Below, piece by piece: positions 25,042 through 34,313 of a stretch of DNA of 56,834 bases (positions within the stretch are counted from its first letter, which is position 1; every line of letters begins with the position of its first letter). The DNA lies in assembly GCA_023473795.1 (NCBI GenBank), contig JAMCYS010000154.1:21861-78694 (forward strand), written 5' to 3'. This DNA comes from Chloroflexota bacterium. Lineage in GTDB: Bacteria; Chloroflexota; UBA6077; FW602-bin22; JAMCYS01. A model generated the notes under the pieces. The model was not told the origin of the DNA, did no database searches, and worked only from the letters and a program-made list of their open reading frames with translations. A program made the position numbers and the translations under genes.

Positions 25042-25382
25042 TTGTCCGGAACCAGACTCGCGGCACGACGCTTGCCGATCGGTGCAGAATGGCGCAAGGC
25101 TTCTGGCCGCGGCTGCGGGGACTCCTTTTCACCAAGCCACTTGCCGAAGGCGAGGGCCTGCTAATCGACCCCTGCCAGTCGGTGCACACTGTCATGATGA
25201 GCTACCCGATCGACGTGCTCTTTCTGAATAAGCAAGGCCGGGTGGCCCATCTCATCGACGCAATGGCGCCGTACCGAGCAAGCCGGTTCGTTTGGAGCGC
25301 CCGCAGCGTCCTCGAATTGCCCGCGGGTACCGCTAGGCAGACCCGCACGACAGTCGGCGACCTCTTACTGGTTGAATCCTAA
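25038..25382 (+). CDS. DUF192 family protein
   Basis: 114 residues, a single DUF192 fold: RGLLFTKPLAEGEGLLIDPC near the start, then the conserved SVHTVMMSYPIDVLFLN and ELPAGTA. Members are often secreted or lipid-anchored and of unknown function; this one has no signal peptide and so is probably cytoplasmic. Overlaps tadC by four bases, and is commonly seen near Tad genes in related bacteria as far as I recall. The function in the pilus system is unproven. Confidence 0.85.
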   Translation: MIVRNQTRGTTLADRCRMAQGFWPRLRGLLFTKPLAEGEGLLIDPCQSVHTVMMSYPIDVLFLNKQGRVAHLIDAMAPYRASRFVWSARSVLELPAGTARQTRTTVGDLLLVES

Positions 25383-25394
25383 CCGCAGGCAGGA

Positions 25395-26726
25395 TTAAGC
25401 CTCTTCGTAGAGGGCCTCTCTAGTCATCCGCCGCATCATTGCCAGGTATTCCGCCTTGGACATTTTCGGCTTGGTCTCGGCCAGCACCCGCCGAGCGTTG
25501 GCCGCATCGTCCGCCAGCAAGTCGACCAGCGTCATTGCCATCGCCTTGGCGGGAACCTGCACGGCGGTTTCCAGATCGACTATGGTGAAGTCGGCCCCAT
25601 GGCTGGCGCCCGTCGCGCCACCGGCGCTGGGCTGAACCGCCGGCATGATCTGACTTATGTCGCCCATGTCACTGGAGCCGGTGTGGTGATGGGCCTGCCC
25701 CCAGCCCGACTCCCCGACCAGCGACAGCGCGTTCGCCCGGTAGAGCTCGGCAAATGCGGGATCGGTCTCGTACGGCAGATAGCCGGCCAGGGTCGTGATC
25801 CGCAGCTTGGCCCCCACCGCCAGAGCGCCGGCGCGCAGCGCGCGGTCGACTTTCCTCTCCGCGTCGAGCATCGCCGCCACGGTCTTGCCTCGAACGAAGG
25901 TCTCCATCTTCACGTCGGCCGGCACAACGTTCACCAGCTCGCCGCCTTTGGTGATGATCGGGTGCACCCGCACCGTATCTTCATCACGGAACGTCTCTCG
26001 CTGGGCATGAATGGCACTGAGGGCCAGCATTGCGGCATTGAGGGCGTTGATGCCCTTGTGGGGCATCCCGCCCGCGTGGGCAGCCCGGCCCGTGAACTGG
26101 ATGAACTTGGCGAGGCAACCGTTCAGTGACGGAGGAATGCTGGCCCGACCTTCCTCCGGGTTCGTCGTCGTGTGCACCATCATCGCCATATCCACATCGT
26201 CTAGCTCGCCCAGACGGATCAGCTCGGGCTTGCCGCCGAGGAACTCGATCATTCCCTTCTCGCGCAACCCCAGGCGGTATTCGATCTCTACGTACTCCTC
26301 AGCCGGAACGGCGATGAGAGCCACCCGACCGCTGAGTGAGCTGAGTACGTCCGTCTCGGCCAGCGCCGAAGCAACACCCAACAGAGTGGCAATTTGGGCA
26401 TTGTGGCCGCAGGCGTGGGCCGCACCGGTGACGGCATCGGCACAGGCGTGCCCGCGCACCAGGATGGAGTCTAGCTCGCCGAAAACCGCCACGGTGGGGC
26501 CGGGACGCCCTGTGTCAAGCACAGCCTTGACCCCCGTGATCGCCAGCCCGGTGCGGTGGGCAAGACCCAGTTCGCGAAAGCGAGCTGAGACCAGGGCAGC
26601 GGTAGCGTGCTCCTTGAACCCCAGTTCGGGATGATGAAGAACCTCTTCCGCCACGCCGCGGAGAGAGTCAGCGCGGGCATCGATGACGGCACAAACGTCG
26701 CGTTTGAGGTCGGCGACTGCTTTCAT
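25395..26726 (-). CDS. M20-family amidohydrolase (AbgB/HipO-like)
   Basis: 443-residue zinc peptidase or amidohydrolase. Metal-site motifs are GACHACGHN-like (AHACGHNAQIATLLG), PAEEYVE with the catalytic Glu, and a C-terminal SHGADF His. The dimerisation domain (about 190-310) interrupts the catalytic one. Long insertions around PEEGRASIPPSL fit the AbgB or indole-acetamide group rather than aminoacylases; the substrate cannot be read. The ATG follows AAGGAGCAGGA. Confidence 0.88.
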   Translation of the reverse strand: MKAVADLKRDVCAVIDARADSLRGVAEEVLHHPELGFKEHATAALVSARFRELGLAHRTGLAITGVKAVLDTGRPGPTVAVFGELDSILVRGHACADAVTGAAHACGHNAQIATLLGVASALAETDVLSSLSGRVALIAVPAEEYVEIEYRLGLREKGMIEFLGGKPELIRLGELDDVDMAMMVHTTTNPEEGRASIPPSLNGCLAKFIQFTGRAAHAGGMPHKGINALNAAMLALSAIHAQRETFRDEDTVRVHPIITKGGELVNVVPADVKMETFVRGKTVAAMLDAERKVDRALRAGALAVGAKLRITTLAGYLPYETDPAFAELYRANALSLVGESGWGQAHHHTGSSDMGDISQIMPAVQPSAGGATGASHGADFTIVDLETAVQVPAKAMAMTLVDLLADDAANARRVLAETKPKMSKAEYLAMMRRMTREALYEEA

Positions 26727-26760
26727 TCCTGCTCCTTACGTATGCTTAGTGGCATGGCGC

Positions 26761-26766
26761 ATTATA
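26761..26766 (-). promoter_or_regulatory. TATAAT -10 upstream of the M20 gene
   Basis: Perfect -10 on the minus strand about 35 nt before the ATG. No clear -35. Confidence 0.5.
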
Positions 26767-26846
26767 CAGCCTGAGGCTTGGCGAACACGTGCCCAGCCGG
26801 AGGCCAGTCTCCGGCCGTCGGACTGGCATGCCCTGTCTCTCGCGGC

Positions 26847-27542
26847 TTACCTCGGCCCTTCCAGCCAACGCAACTCCTCTCGGCCGCGCAACAACTGGGC
26901 GAGGTTGATGCCATAGTGAGCCACGGTGCAGGCGAGCAGACTCCAGCGCCAGAGGAACAGCGCGCCCAAGGCCACGCCCAATGCCGCGGCGCCGGCAACG
27001 CCAATCCTTCCTTGGGGCAGATGGACTACGCCAAAGAGGACGCCTGTCAGCACGACGAGCAACAGCGGGGGCAAGAACTGAGAGAGGCCGCCAATGGCCA
27101 GCCCTCTGAATAGAATCTCCTCGGCGAAGGCAGCCGGCAGCAGCGCGGCGATGGCCACTGCCCAGTCTCTGCTCCCTGTTGGCAGTATCGCCCGCAGAAA
27201 CGCCGGCGAATAGGCCGAGGGCCCGAATGTCACCGCCGCCCATTTGCTGCCGCGGAAGTTGATTTCCTGGAGAACCGCCGCTGCCACGACGCCGACCAGC
27301 AAGTCCGCCAAGGGGGCTTCCGCCTGCAAGCCAAAGACGAAACCTGGCAGACCGCTCGCCGCCGCGAGTAGCAGGCTCAGTCCGACCAGGAGCGCGCGCC
27401 CCAGATTCTCCCACGGGTTAAGCAGAGGGTTGTACGGCAGCTCTCGGTGGCGCAACAGTCGCGCCGCGGCCAGTGCGTTCAGAACGACAAACGCCAGGAG
27501 GGCGGCGGTGCCCGCCGCCAGAGCGAAAAGGCCCCAGTTCAT
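26847..27542 (-). CDS. CPBP (CAAX-type) intramembrane protease
   Basis: 231 residues with about eight membrane helices. The three family motifs are present: EEILFR (Glu pair and Arg), FGVVH (FxxxH) and HYGIN (HxxxN), all in the C-terminal half. Such bacterial enzymes are linked to immunity or peptide maturation, but no target is nearby. I take ATG 27542; the longer frame to 27722 is Arg/Pro-rich and runs into the glnA promoter region. Confidence 0.85.
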   Translation of the reverse strand: MNWGLFALAAGTAALLAFVVLNALAAARLLRHRELPYNPLLNPWENLGRALLVGLSLLLAAASGLPGFVFGLQAEAPLADLLVGVVAAAVLQEINFRGSKWAAVTFGPSAYSPAFLRAILPTGSRDWAVAIAALLPAAFAEEILFRGLAIGGLSQFLPPLLLVVLTGVLFGVVHLPQGRIGVAGAAALGVALGALFLWRWSLLACTVAHYGINLAQLLRGREELRWLEGPR

Positions 27543-27671
27543 AGCAGGCACCGGGAGACAGAACCGGGGCTCGAGGCTGGGAGGCCTTGTGCTGTGGGCA
27601 CCAATCTGGCGGCCGCGATTTGTGCGCGGGGTACGTGGACGCCGGATCGACCTGGTGTTAGCATACCAATG

Positions 27672-27677
27672 TATAGT
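27672..27677 (+). promoter_or_regulatory. -10 candidate for glnA
   Basis: TATAGT about 110 nt before the GTG start of glnA. No good -35 at 17 bp, so an activator may be needed. No TGT-N-ACA-type nitrogen operator stands out. Confidence 0.4.
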
Positions 27678-27787
27678 GGCCTTGTTACCGGAGCACAAAC
27701 GCGGCCACGGCGGACGCGGCACTCATCTGGCTGGCAGGCCCGCGTGTCACCCGTAATCGATATTAGCGCCATTAGGAGGTCCCACAA

Positions 27788-29146
27788 GTGTCCAGCGTTC
27801 CAAGCGAGGCCAACCTGCACAAAGAGGTCATGGCCAAAGCGGAAGCCGAAGGAGTCAAGTTCGTCAACCTGCAGTTTACCGACGTAACGGGAATCGTCAA
27901 GAGCGTAACCGTGCCGATAGACCAGCTGCCCGATGCGCTCGAGAACGGCAAGTGGTTCGACGGTTCGTCGATTGAGGGCTTCGCCCGAATCGCCGAGAGC
28001 GACATGTTCCTCAAGCTGGATCCTACCACGTTCTCGGTGATCCCCTGGGAGCGCGGCGACGACACGACGGCTCGCGTTATCTGCTGGGTCTACACCCCGA
28101 AGGGCGAGCCCTTTGCCGGCGACCCACGCTTCGTCTTGAAGCGTGCGATGGACGAGGCAGCCGAGCTTGGCCTAGTGTACAACACCGGGCCTGAGCTCGA
28201 GTTCTTCCTGTTCAAGACAGACGACCACGGCAAGATGGTGGCGCTCCCTCACGATTCGGCTGGCTACTTCGATCTATCGACCGACCTCGCGGCCCAGGTG
28301 CGCAAGGAAATGGTCAACGCCCTCAACGGAATGGGCATTCAAGTCGAGACCTCTCACCATGAAGTGGCCATGGGCCAGCATGAGATCGATTTCCAATATG
28401 ACAACGCGCTGAAGTCGGCCGACAACGCCGTGACTTTGCGCTACACGCTGAAGGCGGTCGCACAGGCCCACGGCTTGCACGCGACCTTCATGCCCAAACC
28501 CATCTTCGGCATCAACGGCTCCGGTATGCACGTGCACCAGAGCCTGACCACCATCGACAGCGGCAAGAACGCCTTCGCCGACTCCGACGACGAGTATGGT
28601 CTGTCAGATCTGGCCAAGCACTTCATCGCCGGCCAGCTGTACCACGCTCGCGGCATGAGTGCCGTGCTGGCCCCATTGGTGAACTCATACAAGCGACTGG
28701 TGCCAGGTTATGAAGCCCCGGTCTACATCAGCTGGGCGCGGGTCAACCGGTCGGCCCTGATCCGGGTGCCTCAGGCCCACAAGGGCAACACGCAGGCAAC
28801 CCGACTCGAGCTGCGCTGCCCCGATCCCAGCTGCAATCCCTACCTCGCCTTCGCCGTGATGCTTCGGGCGGGGCTGGACGGCATCAAGCGCCAGATTGAG
28901 TTGCCAGCTCCGGTCGAAGAGAACCTGTACCACTTCGACGCCGCCGAGCTGAAGAAGCGCAGTGTTCGCACCCTACCGGGCAGTCTGGCGGAGGCCCTGG
29001 ACGAGCTGCAGCGCGACGAGATCGTGCAGGACGCCTTGGGCGAGCACGTCTACAGCCGCTTTGTCGACGCCAAGCGCCAGGAGTGGGACGAGTATCGGAT
29101 GTACGTCTCGGGGTGGGAAATCGACCGCTATCTTGAGATCTACTAG
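27788..29146 (+). CDS. glnA: type I glutamine synthetase
   Basis: Makes glutamine from glutamate, ammonia and ATP as a cytoplasmic dodecamer. 452 residues, the shorter GSI-alpha size. Motifs: FDGSSIEGF (latch), PELEFFLF, KPIFGINGSGMHVHQSL (metal and ATP site) and NRSALIRVP (substrate arginines). The C-terminal adenylylation loop of the GSI-beta form is not seen, so feedback or protein-binding control is more likely. GTG 27788 follows AGGAGGT. A PucR-type regulator gene follows 14 bp later. Confidence 0.95.
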   Translation: MSSVPSEANLHKEVMAKAEAEGVKFVNLQFTDVTGIVKSVTVPIDQLPDALENGKWFDGSSIEGFARIAESDMFLKLDPTTFSVIPWERGDDTTARVICWVYTPKGEPFAGDPRFVLKRAMDEAAELGLVYNTGPELEFFLFKTDDHGKMVALPHDSAGYFDLSTDLAAQVRKEMVNALNGMGIQVETSHHEVAMGQHEIDFQYDNALKSADNAVTLRYTLKAVAQAHGLHATFMPKPIFGINGSGMHVHQSLTTIDSGKNAFADSDDEYGLSDLAKHFIAGQLYHARGMSAVLAPLVNSYKRLVPGYEAPVYISWARVNRSALIRVPQAHKGNTQATRLELRCPDPSCNPYLAFAVMLRAGLDGIKRQIELPAPVEENLYHFDAAELKKRSVRTLPGSLAEALDELQRDEIVQDALGEHVYSRFVDAKRQEWDEYRMYVSGWEIDRYLEIY

Positions 29147-29160
29147 CGCGGGAGCGAACC

Positions 29161-30834
29161 GTGGCAACGGTTGGCGAGATTTGGCAACTGGCTCTGCCGC
29201 AAGGTAGCGAGTTGATTGCCGGCGAAGCGGGGCTCTGGCGGGAAGTCTCTTCCACGGCCAGGCTCCGCCCCCGCCCACCTGGCTTCGAATCACTAACCGG
29301 ATCGGAGCTGGCCTTCGTCTCACTCCAGTCTCTCCGACTGCTGGATGAGGACCTCGCTCTCGCCTCGGTAATCGGCCGTCTGGCGGAGACTAAGGCCGCC
29401 GCGGTTGCCGTACTGGGTGAAGTCGACTCCGAAGCCAGAAGCGCCGCCGATCGCTATGTCCTGCCGCTGTTCTCCCTGCCAGCTGACGTCAACCTCGGCG
29501 ACGTGGAGCAGGGGGCTCTGCGAGTCATCGTCGAGCACCAGGCGGAGATCTACCGGCGTGACCACGACGCCTACCGCCAACTCACGGAATTGGCGATTGG
29601 TGGCAACGGCTTGCCGGCCATTGTCGAACGCCTCACGCGGATAACGGGCAAGCCTGCGGCTCTCCAGGACGCCGAAGGCCCCCTCAGGCTCTTCATCGCC
29701 CCCCGGGCGAGTCAACTAACCAAGGAAGACGCGGAAGCGCTGCTAGCCAGTGGTGAGACCGAACTGGCCGTCTGGTTGCGGGGCATGCCGCTTAGCGCCT
29801 CAGACCCGCCCGTGGCACGCTTTGATCTGCCAGGTGGCCTGCTCAGGTTGGTCGCGCCGGTGGTGGCCCGCAACAGGGTCGCCGGTTTCCTCTCGCTAGT
29901 TGCCCTGCCCGCCGAAATGGCCGAAGTCGACCGTCTCGCCGTCGGCCGGGGGGCCGCCGCCTGCGCCATTGAGATGGCGCGCCAACAGGCAGCCATCGAC
30001 GCCCAGGACCAGCTGCAGATCGGCGTGGTGGATGAGCTGCTGGCGGGCAGCCCGGGCGATAGCCAGGCGCTCCAGGAGCGAGCAGCTCGCCTAGGCTACG
30101 ATCTCAGCCGTCCGCACGCCGTGATAGTGTTGAGGCTCCCTCAAGAAAGGCGAGGGCAGGAACTGCCGGATCTAGGTCGAGCGATCGAGAGAGAAATCAT
30201 AGTGCGCCGTCTGCGAGCGCCTTTGCGCCCGCGTGGCGACAACGTGACCGTCTTCTATCCGCTTCCGGCTGAGGTTGGAGAGGCAGCGCTGAAACGGCTG
30301 ACCGAGGACTTTCGCCTGGCAGTTGCCAGTCGGGTAGGCCAGACTGGCCTATGTGCCGGTCTGGGCCGGCTACACGCCGGACTCGAAGGGCTCAGGCTCG
30401 CCCACCAAGAAGCCGAGCAGGCGATAGCGCTCGGTACCACGATTTTCGGTCCCGGTCGCACGGTTTATTTTGGCGACCTAGGTCTCTACCGCCTGCTGTT
30501 CAAAATCCAGGAAAAGGATGAGCTACGTCGGTTCCACGACGAGATGCTTGGCCGCCTAGTCGAGTACGATCGGCGCAATAACGCCGAACTGGTAGCGACA
30601 CTCGCCGCCTATTTCGAGTCCAACTACAGCCCCACGGATGCCGCCGAGCGTATGCACCTGCACCGCAACACGTTTATCTATCGTCTGCGGCGCATACGGG
30701 ACGTCGGCGGGCTGGACCTTGAGGACCCGGAGGCCCGCCTGGCCCTCCACCTGGCTCTGCGCATCGGTGAGACTCTGCGCGCGGCGGAGCCGCCCCCGAC
30801 ACAAGGGGAGCCCGGTCATTCCCACCACCGCTAG
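29161..30834 (+). CDS. PucR-family transcriptional regulator
   Basis: 557 residues: N-terminal PucR ligand domain (1-125), a GAF-like middle (about 140-280), a GGDEF-like CdaR domain (about 290-430) and the C-terminal PucR HTH (RRNNAELVATLAAYFESN; HLHRNTFIYRLRRIRDVGGLDL). The family controls purine, GABA or sugar-acid use. Being cotranscribed with glnA suggests control of nitrogen assimilation or of glnA itself. GTG 29161 with GGGAG upstream. Confidence 0.88.
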   Translation: MATVGEIWQLALPQGSELIAGEAGLWREVSSTARLRPRPPGFESLTGSELAFVSLQSLRLLDEDLALASVIGRLAETKAAAVAVLGEVDSEARSAADRYVLPLFSLPADVNLGDVEQGALRVIVEHQAEIYRRDHDAYRQLTELAIGGNGLPAIVERLTRITGKPAALQDAEGPLRLFIAPRASQLTKEDAEALLASGETELAVWLRGMPLSASDPPVARFDLPGGLLRLVAPVVARNRVAGFLSLVALPAEMAEVDRLAVGRGAAACAIEMARQQAAIDAQDQLQIGVVDELLAGSPGDSQALQERAARLGYDLSRPHAVIVLRLPQERRGQELPDLGRAIEREIIVRRLRAPLRPRGDNVTVFYPLPAEVGEAALKRLTEDFRLAVASRVGQTGLCAGLGRLHAGLEGLRLAHQEAEQAIALGTTIFGPGRTVYFGDLGLYRLLFKIQEKDELRRFHDEMLGRLVEYDRRNNAELVATLAAYFESNYSPTDAAERMHLHRNTFIYRLRRIRDVGGLDLEDPEARLALHLALRIGETLRAAEPPPTQGEPGHSHHR

Positions 30835-30867
30835 CTCTGCTGGTGGACGCGCCGCCAAGACGTTGCC

Positions 30868-33195
30868 TCAACGAGCGGTCTGAACTGTCCATCCGTTCTC
30901 GCCGAACGTTACTACTGTGGTTCCCTGCAGGTCGGTGCGGTAGACCGGAGCCGGCGCCAGTAGAGAGAGAGTAGAGGCCGCCGGGTGGCCAAAGCGGTTC
31001 CTTTGGCCGACGGATATCAAAGCCGCCGCCGGCACCAGCGCCCTGATGAACGCCGGATCGAGGCTGTCCTGGGCGCCGTGGTGCGGCACCTTCAACAGGG
31101 AGTGTGGCTTGAGCTGTCCGGAAGCGGCTAGTATCCTCTGCGGCGCCAGCTCGGCGTCGCCCACCAGATACAGCACGCTCTGATCACGCTCAAGTGCCAG
31201 AATGATAGAGGCATCGTTCAGCGTCTCGTCGTCTCCACCCCAAGCCTCGCCCGCGTAGAGGACGGACAATCTTGCGCCCGCTCCCAGGTCGACCCGTTGG
31301 CCAGTGATAGCGGTCTTCACCGGTATGCCCCTTGCTACCAGTAGCTCCGCCCAGCGTTTGTAGACCGGGGACGGGAGAGCAGGCGGCCTCCCCTGCAACA
31401 CCTGACGCACCTGGTAGCTCTGGAGCACGTCGATCAGGCCCGCCGTGTGGTCGTCGTGCCCGTGGGTGAGCACCACGAGGTCAAGCGACTTGTCCCAGTA
31501 GGGCAGCCGCCGCCCGAGGGCATTCAGAATCGCCACGCCGTCGGGACCGCCATCGACGAGCACCCGATAACCTGCCGGAGACTCTATCAGGATGGCGTCG
31601 CCCTGGCCCACGTCGAGCACGCTGGCCCTCAACTCGCCATCGTCGGGCAGAGAGAACACACCAAGGAGGAGAGCCGCCAGGGCGACAGCCGTGGCCAGGC
31701 TGTACCTCGCCGGCAAAGGTGAAAGGTGCGCCTTCCGCCAAGCCCAGGCAGGGCCAAGACAACTGCGGCCAGACAGCCAGAGCAACAGAACGCCGTAGTA
31801 GGCGAGGATCAGCCAGGCCTGGGGTCTACCGACGTTGAGAGAGGCATAAGGCACGGTGGAGCTGGCCTCGACCAGCCAGATCAGCGCGCTCAAGAATGGC
31901 CAGGCGAGACAGCTGGCTGCCACGCCGAGCGGCGCCCAGACGAGGCCCAGGCCAGCGGCAAGCGTGCTCCATTCCAGCGCCCCAGGCACGGCTGGCACGG
32001 CCACCAGGTTGACCAAGAGGGAGACTGGCGAGAGCTGCTGGAAGTCCGAAACGACCACCGGCAGCACGAGGGCCTGTGCAGCAAGCGTCGTGGCCAGAGG
32101 CTGCGCCAGCCATTCAGGCCAGCGCCCGAGCCAGTGAAGCAACCGTGGAGCAAGCGTCACCAAGCCAAGTGTCGCCAAAGACGAGAGCTGAAAGCCCAGG
32201 TCTAACGCCATTTGAGGCTGCCAGACGGTCAGGGCTAGGCAGGCCAACCCAAGCCCAGCCAGACCATCACGGGGTCTGCCCAGCTGCAGGGCGGCCACGG
32301 CGGCCAAGGACATCAACGTCGCCCGGGCGACGGCGGGGGCTCCGCCTGTCAGCAAGGCATAGAGAACCGTGCCGGCCACCACCAGCAGACTTCGCGCCAG
32401 CAAGCCGCCACGCAAGGATAAGGCCAGTCCACTCAGCAGGCCCACGACTATCGTGACCTGCCAGCCACTGACCGCCAAAATGTGGCTGGTGCCCGTGGCG
32501 CGAAACGCCGCCACTACTTCGTCGGGCAGGCGGCTGGTGTCGCCCAGCAATAGACTCGCCGCCAGGGCGCTCTGGGGCTCGGGGAGCGAACGGTCGAGCG
32601 AATCCGCCAGGCTCTGCCGCACTCCGGAGATCGCCGTCAGAAGGTCCCCGGATTGTCCGGGGGTCAGCAGGGTAAGCCGCGGGTAGCGGATCAGCGAGAA
32701 GATGCCCTGGCGCGCCAGGTAGTCGCTGTAAGCAAAGCCGTCGAAGTCTGGTGGCTCCTCCAGGCGGCCAGTCAACTCCAGCCGATCGCCGGTGTGCGTC
32801 TGAGGGAAACGGGGCGCCACCACCCGCACCAGGCCGTGAGCGAGCTGGCTCTGCCCGCCGCACACGACTGACTCGACGGCTAGCTGGAAGCGCTGGCCAC
32901 CCGAATCGAACTCAGCCTCGGCCGGCACCCGACCGAGCAGCACCACGTCGTAGCCATTGAATTGCGCGACGTGACCATCGTCGGGCGCCGTCACCGCCAC
33001 CGCCCCGCGCCAGGCGCCCAGCGCCAGCAGACCTCCCGCCAGCAACGCCCAACGCCACCGGGGCTGGCGCCAACACAGGCCAGCCAGCCCAGTGAGACCG
33101 GCAGCCCACCATGGAGCAACCGCCGCCACACTCGGCAGCAGGAGACCAGCAACTATCCCGCCCAACCAGGCGGAGGCCAGAGTGACCAGCGCCAT
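30868..33195 (-). CDS. comEC: ComEC/Rec2 DNA uptake channel
   Basis: 775-residue membrane protein that passes single-stranded DNA across the membrane during transformation. Order: two N-terminal helices, an outer OB-like DUF4131 domain (about 60-190), the Competence helix bundle (about 205-490) and a C-terminal metallo-beta-lactamase-type nuclease (about 505-775) with LTHGHDDHTAGL and VPHHGAQDS. All metal ligands are present, so the nuclease may be active. In an operon with comEA, with a dehydrogenase gene between them. Confidence 0.95.
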   Translation of the reverse strand: MALVTLASAWLGGIVAGLLLPSVAAVAPWWAAGLTGLAGLCWRQPRWRWALLAGGLLALGAWRGAVAVTAPDDGHVAQFNGYDVVLLGRVPAEAEFDSGGQRFQLAVESVVCGGQSQLAHGLVRVVAPRFPQTHTGDRLELTGRLEEPPDFDGFAYSDYLARQGIFSLIRYPRLTLLTPGQSGDLLTAISGVRQSLADSLDRSLPEPQSALAASLLLGDTSRLPDEVVAAFRATGTSHILAVSGWQVTIVVGLLSGLALSLRGGLLARSLLVVAGTVLYALLTGGAPAVARATLMSLAAVAALQLGRPRDGLAGLGLACLALTVWQPQMALDLGFQLSSLATLGLVTLAPRLLHWLGRWPEWLAQPLATTLAAQALVLPVVVSDFQQLSPVSLLVNLVAVPAVPGALEWSTLAAGLGLVWAPLGVAASCLAWPFLSALIWLVEASSTVPYASLNVGRPQAWLILAYYGVLLLWLSGRSCLGPAWAWRKAHLSPLPARYSLATAVALAALLLGVFSLPDDGELRASVLDVGQGDAILIESPAGYRVLVDGGPDGVAILNALGRRLPYWDKSLDLVVLTHGHDDHTAGLIDVLQSYQVRQVLQGRPPALPSPVYKRWAELLVARGIPVKTAITGQRVDLGAGARLSVLYAGEAWGGDDETLNDASIILALERDQSVLYLVGDAELAPQRILAASGQLKPHSLLKVPHHGAQDSLDPAFIRALVPAAALISVGQRNRFGHPAASTLSLLAPAPVYRTDLQGTTVVTFGENGWTVQTAR

Positions 33196-33227
33196 AGCCT
33201 GAAGACGCCCCGCGGTCGGGCTACCTC

Positions 33228-34259
33228 CTAGTCAGGCTGCAGGAGCACCTTCAGCCCCAAGCGCTCCTCACAGACCCGAATGCCCTCCTGCCAATCGCTC
33301 AGCGGCAGGCGATGCGAGATCAGGGGCCGTAGGTCAACCAGGCCCTCGGCCAGGATTGCCATCGTGCGGTCCCACGTATCCCAGGTATGACTGATCGAGC
33401 CGCGGATGGTGAGCTGCTTATACACGATGTCGTCGGGGTTGACCTGGGCAGGCTTGCCGTGCAGGCCGAGGATGACTACCGAGCCTAGCTTCCTTACCGC
33501 CGCCAAACACTGGCGGAGGGAAGCGTCGCTCCCCGCGCATTCGAAGGCAAAATCGGCGCCATAGCCGCCGCTCAGCCCCCGTGTGACGGCCGTGAGGTCG
33601 GCGTTCTCGACGTCGACGGTGATATCGGCGCCCATTTCCCCGGCGACCGCCAGGCGCTGGGCATCTTGATGCAGGCCGGCCACCACTACCTTGGCACCCT
33701 GAGCTTTGGCCAGTTGCATGGTCATCAGACCGACCGGCCCAGGGCCTGAAATGAGCACCGTATCTCCCGGCTCGACGTGGCAGAGCTCGCTCACAGCCTG
33801 AACCGAGCAGGCGAGCGGCTCACTGAGCGCCCCGACGTCCAGACCAACATTGCCCGGCAGACGAAAGACCTGGTCATCCTGGCTGATGATGTAGCTGGCG
33901 AAGGCACCGTCCACTTTGTGGCCGACGTTCAGAGTCGACTCGCAGAGGGCGTAGTAGCCCGAACGACAGTAGCGGCACTGCCCGCACCTAACCGAGACGT
34001 AGGGTGTGACGGTGACCTTGTCGCCGACCCGAGCGCGCCGCACGCCGCTGCCAACTTCGGCCACGATGCCCGAGACCTCGTGGCCAAGCGTCACGGGCGG
34101 CCTGCAGGGCAAGTCGGCATTGACGATGTGAATGTCGGTGCCGCAGATGCCGGCATAGTGGACTTTGATCTTCAGCTGGCCGGGGCCGCAGGTAGGCTCG
34201 GCAATCTCACGCAAGCGCATGTGGCCGGGGCCCCGTTCTGTCTTCTGTAAAGCCTTCAC
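33228..34259 (-). CDS. zinc-dependent medium-chain dehydrogenase (sorbitol/threonine type)
   Basis: 343 residues. The catalytic zinc site shows CGTDIH and GHEVSG, and structural zinc CGQCRYCRSGYYALC has all four Cys. The Rossmann motif is GPGPVGLMTMQLA. Such enzymes oxidise polyols, threonine or galactitol with NAD(P). GTG 34259 follows AGGAGGAAG. It lies between comEA and comEC, which is unusual; no metabolic link to DNA uptake is known. Confidence 0.9.
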   Translation of the reverse strand: MKALQKTERGPGHMRLREIAEPTCGPGQLKIKVHYAGICGTDIHIVNADLPCRPPVTLGHEVSGIVAEVGSGVRRARVGDKVTVTPYVSVRCGQCRYCRSGYYALCESTLNVGHKVDGAFASYIISQDDQVFRLPGNVGLDVGALSEPLACSVQAVSELCHVEPGDTVLISGPGPVGLMTMQLAKAQGAKVVVAGLHQDAQRLAVAGEMGADITVDVENADLTAVTRGLSGGYGADFAFECAGSDASLRQCLAAVRKLGSVVILGLHGKPAQVNPDDIVYKQLTIRGSISHTWDTWDRTMAILAEGLVDLRPLISHRLPLSDWQEGIRVCEERLGLKVLLQPD

Positions 34260-34313
34260 GGCTGGGCTTCCTCCTGGAACGTGACTGCGCTCGCCGGCCG
34301 TGAGCGCGGCGAG

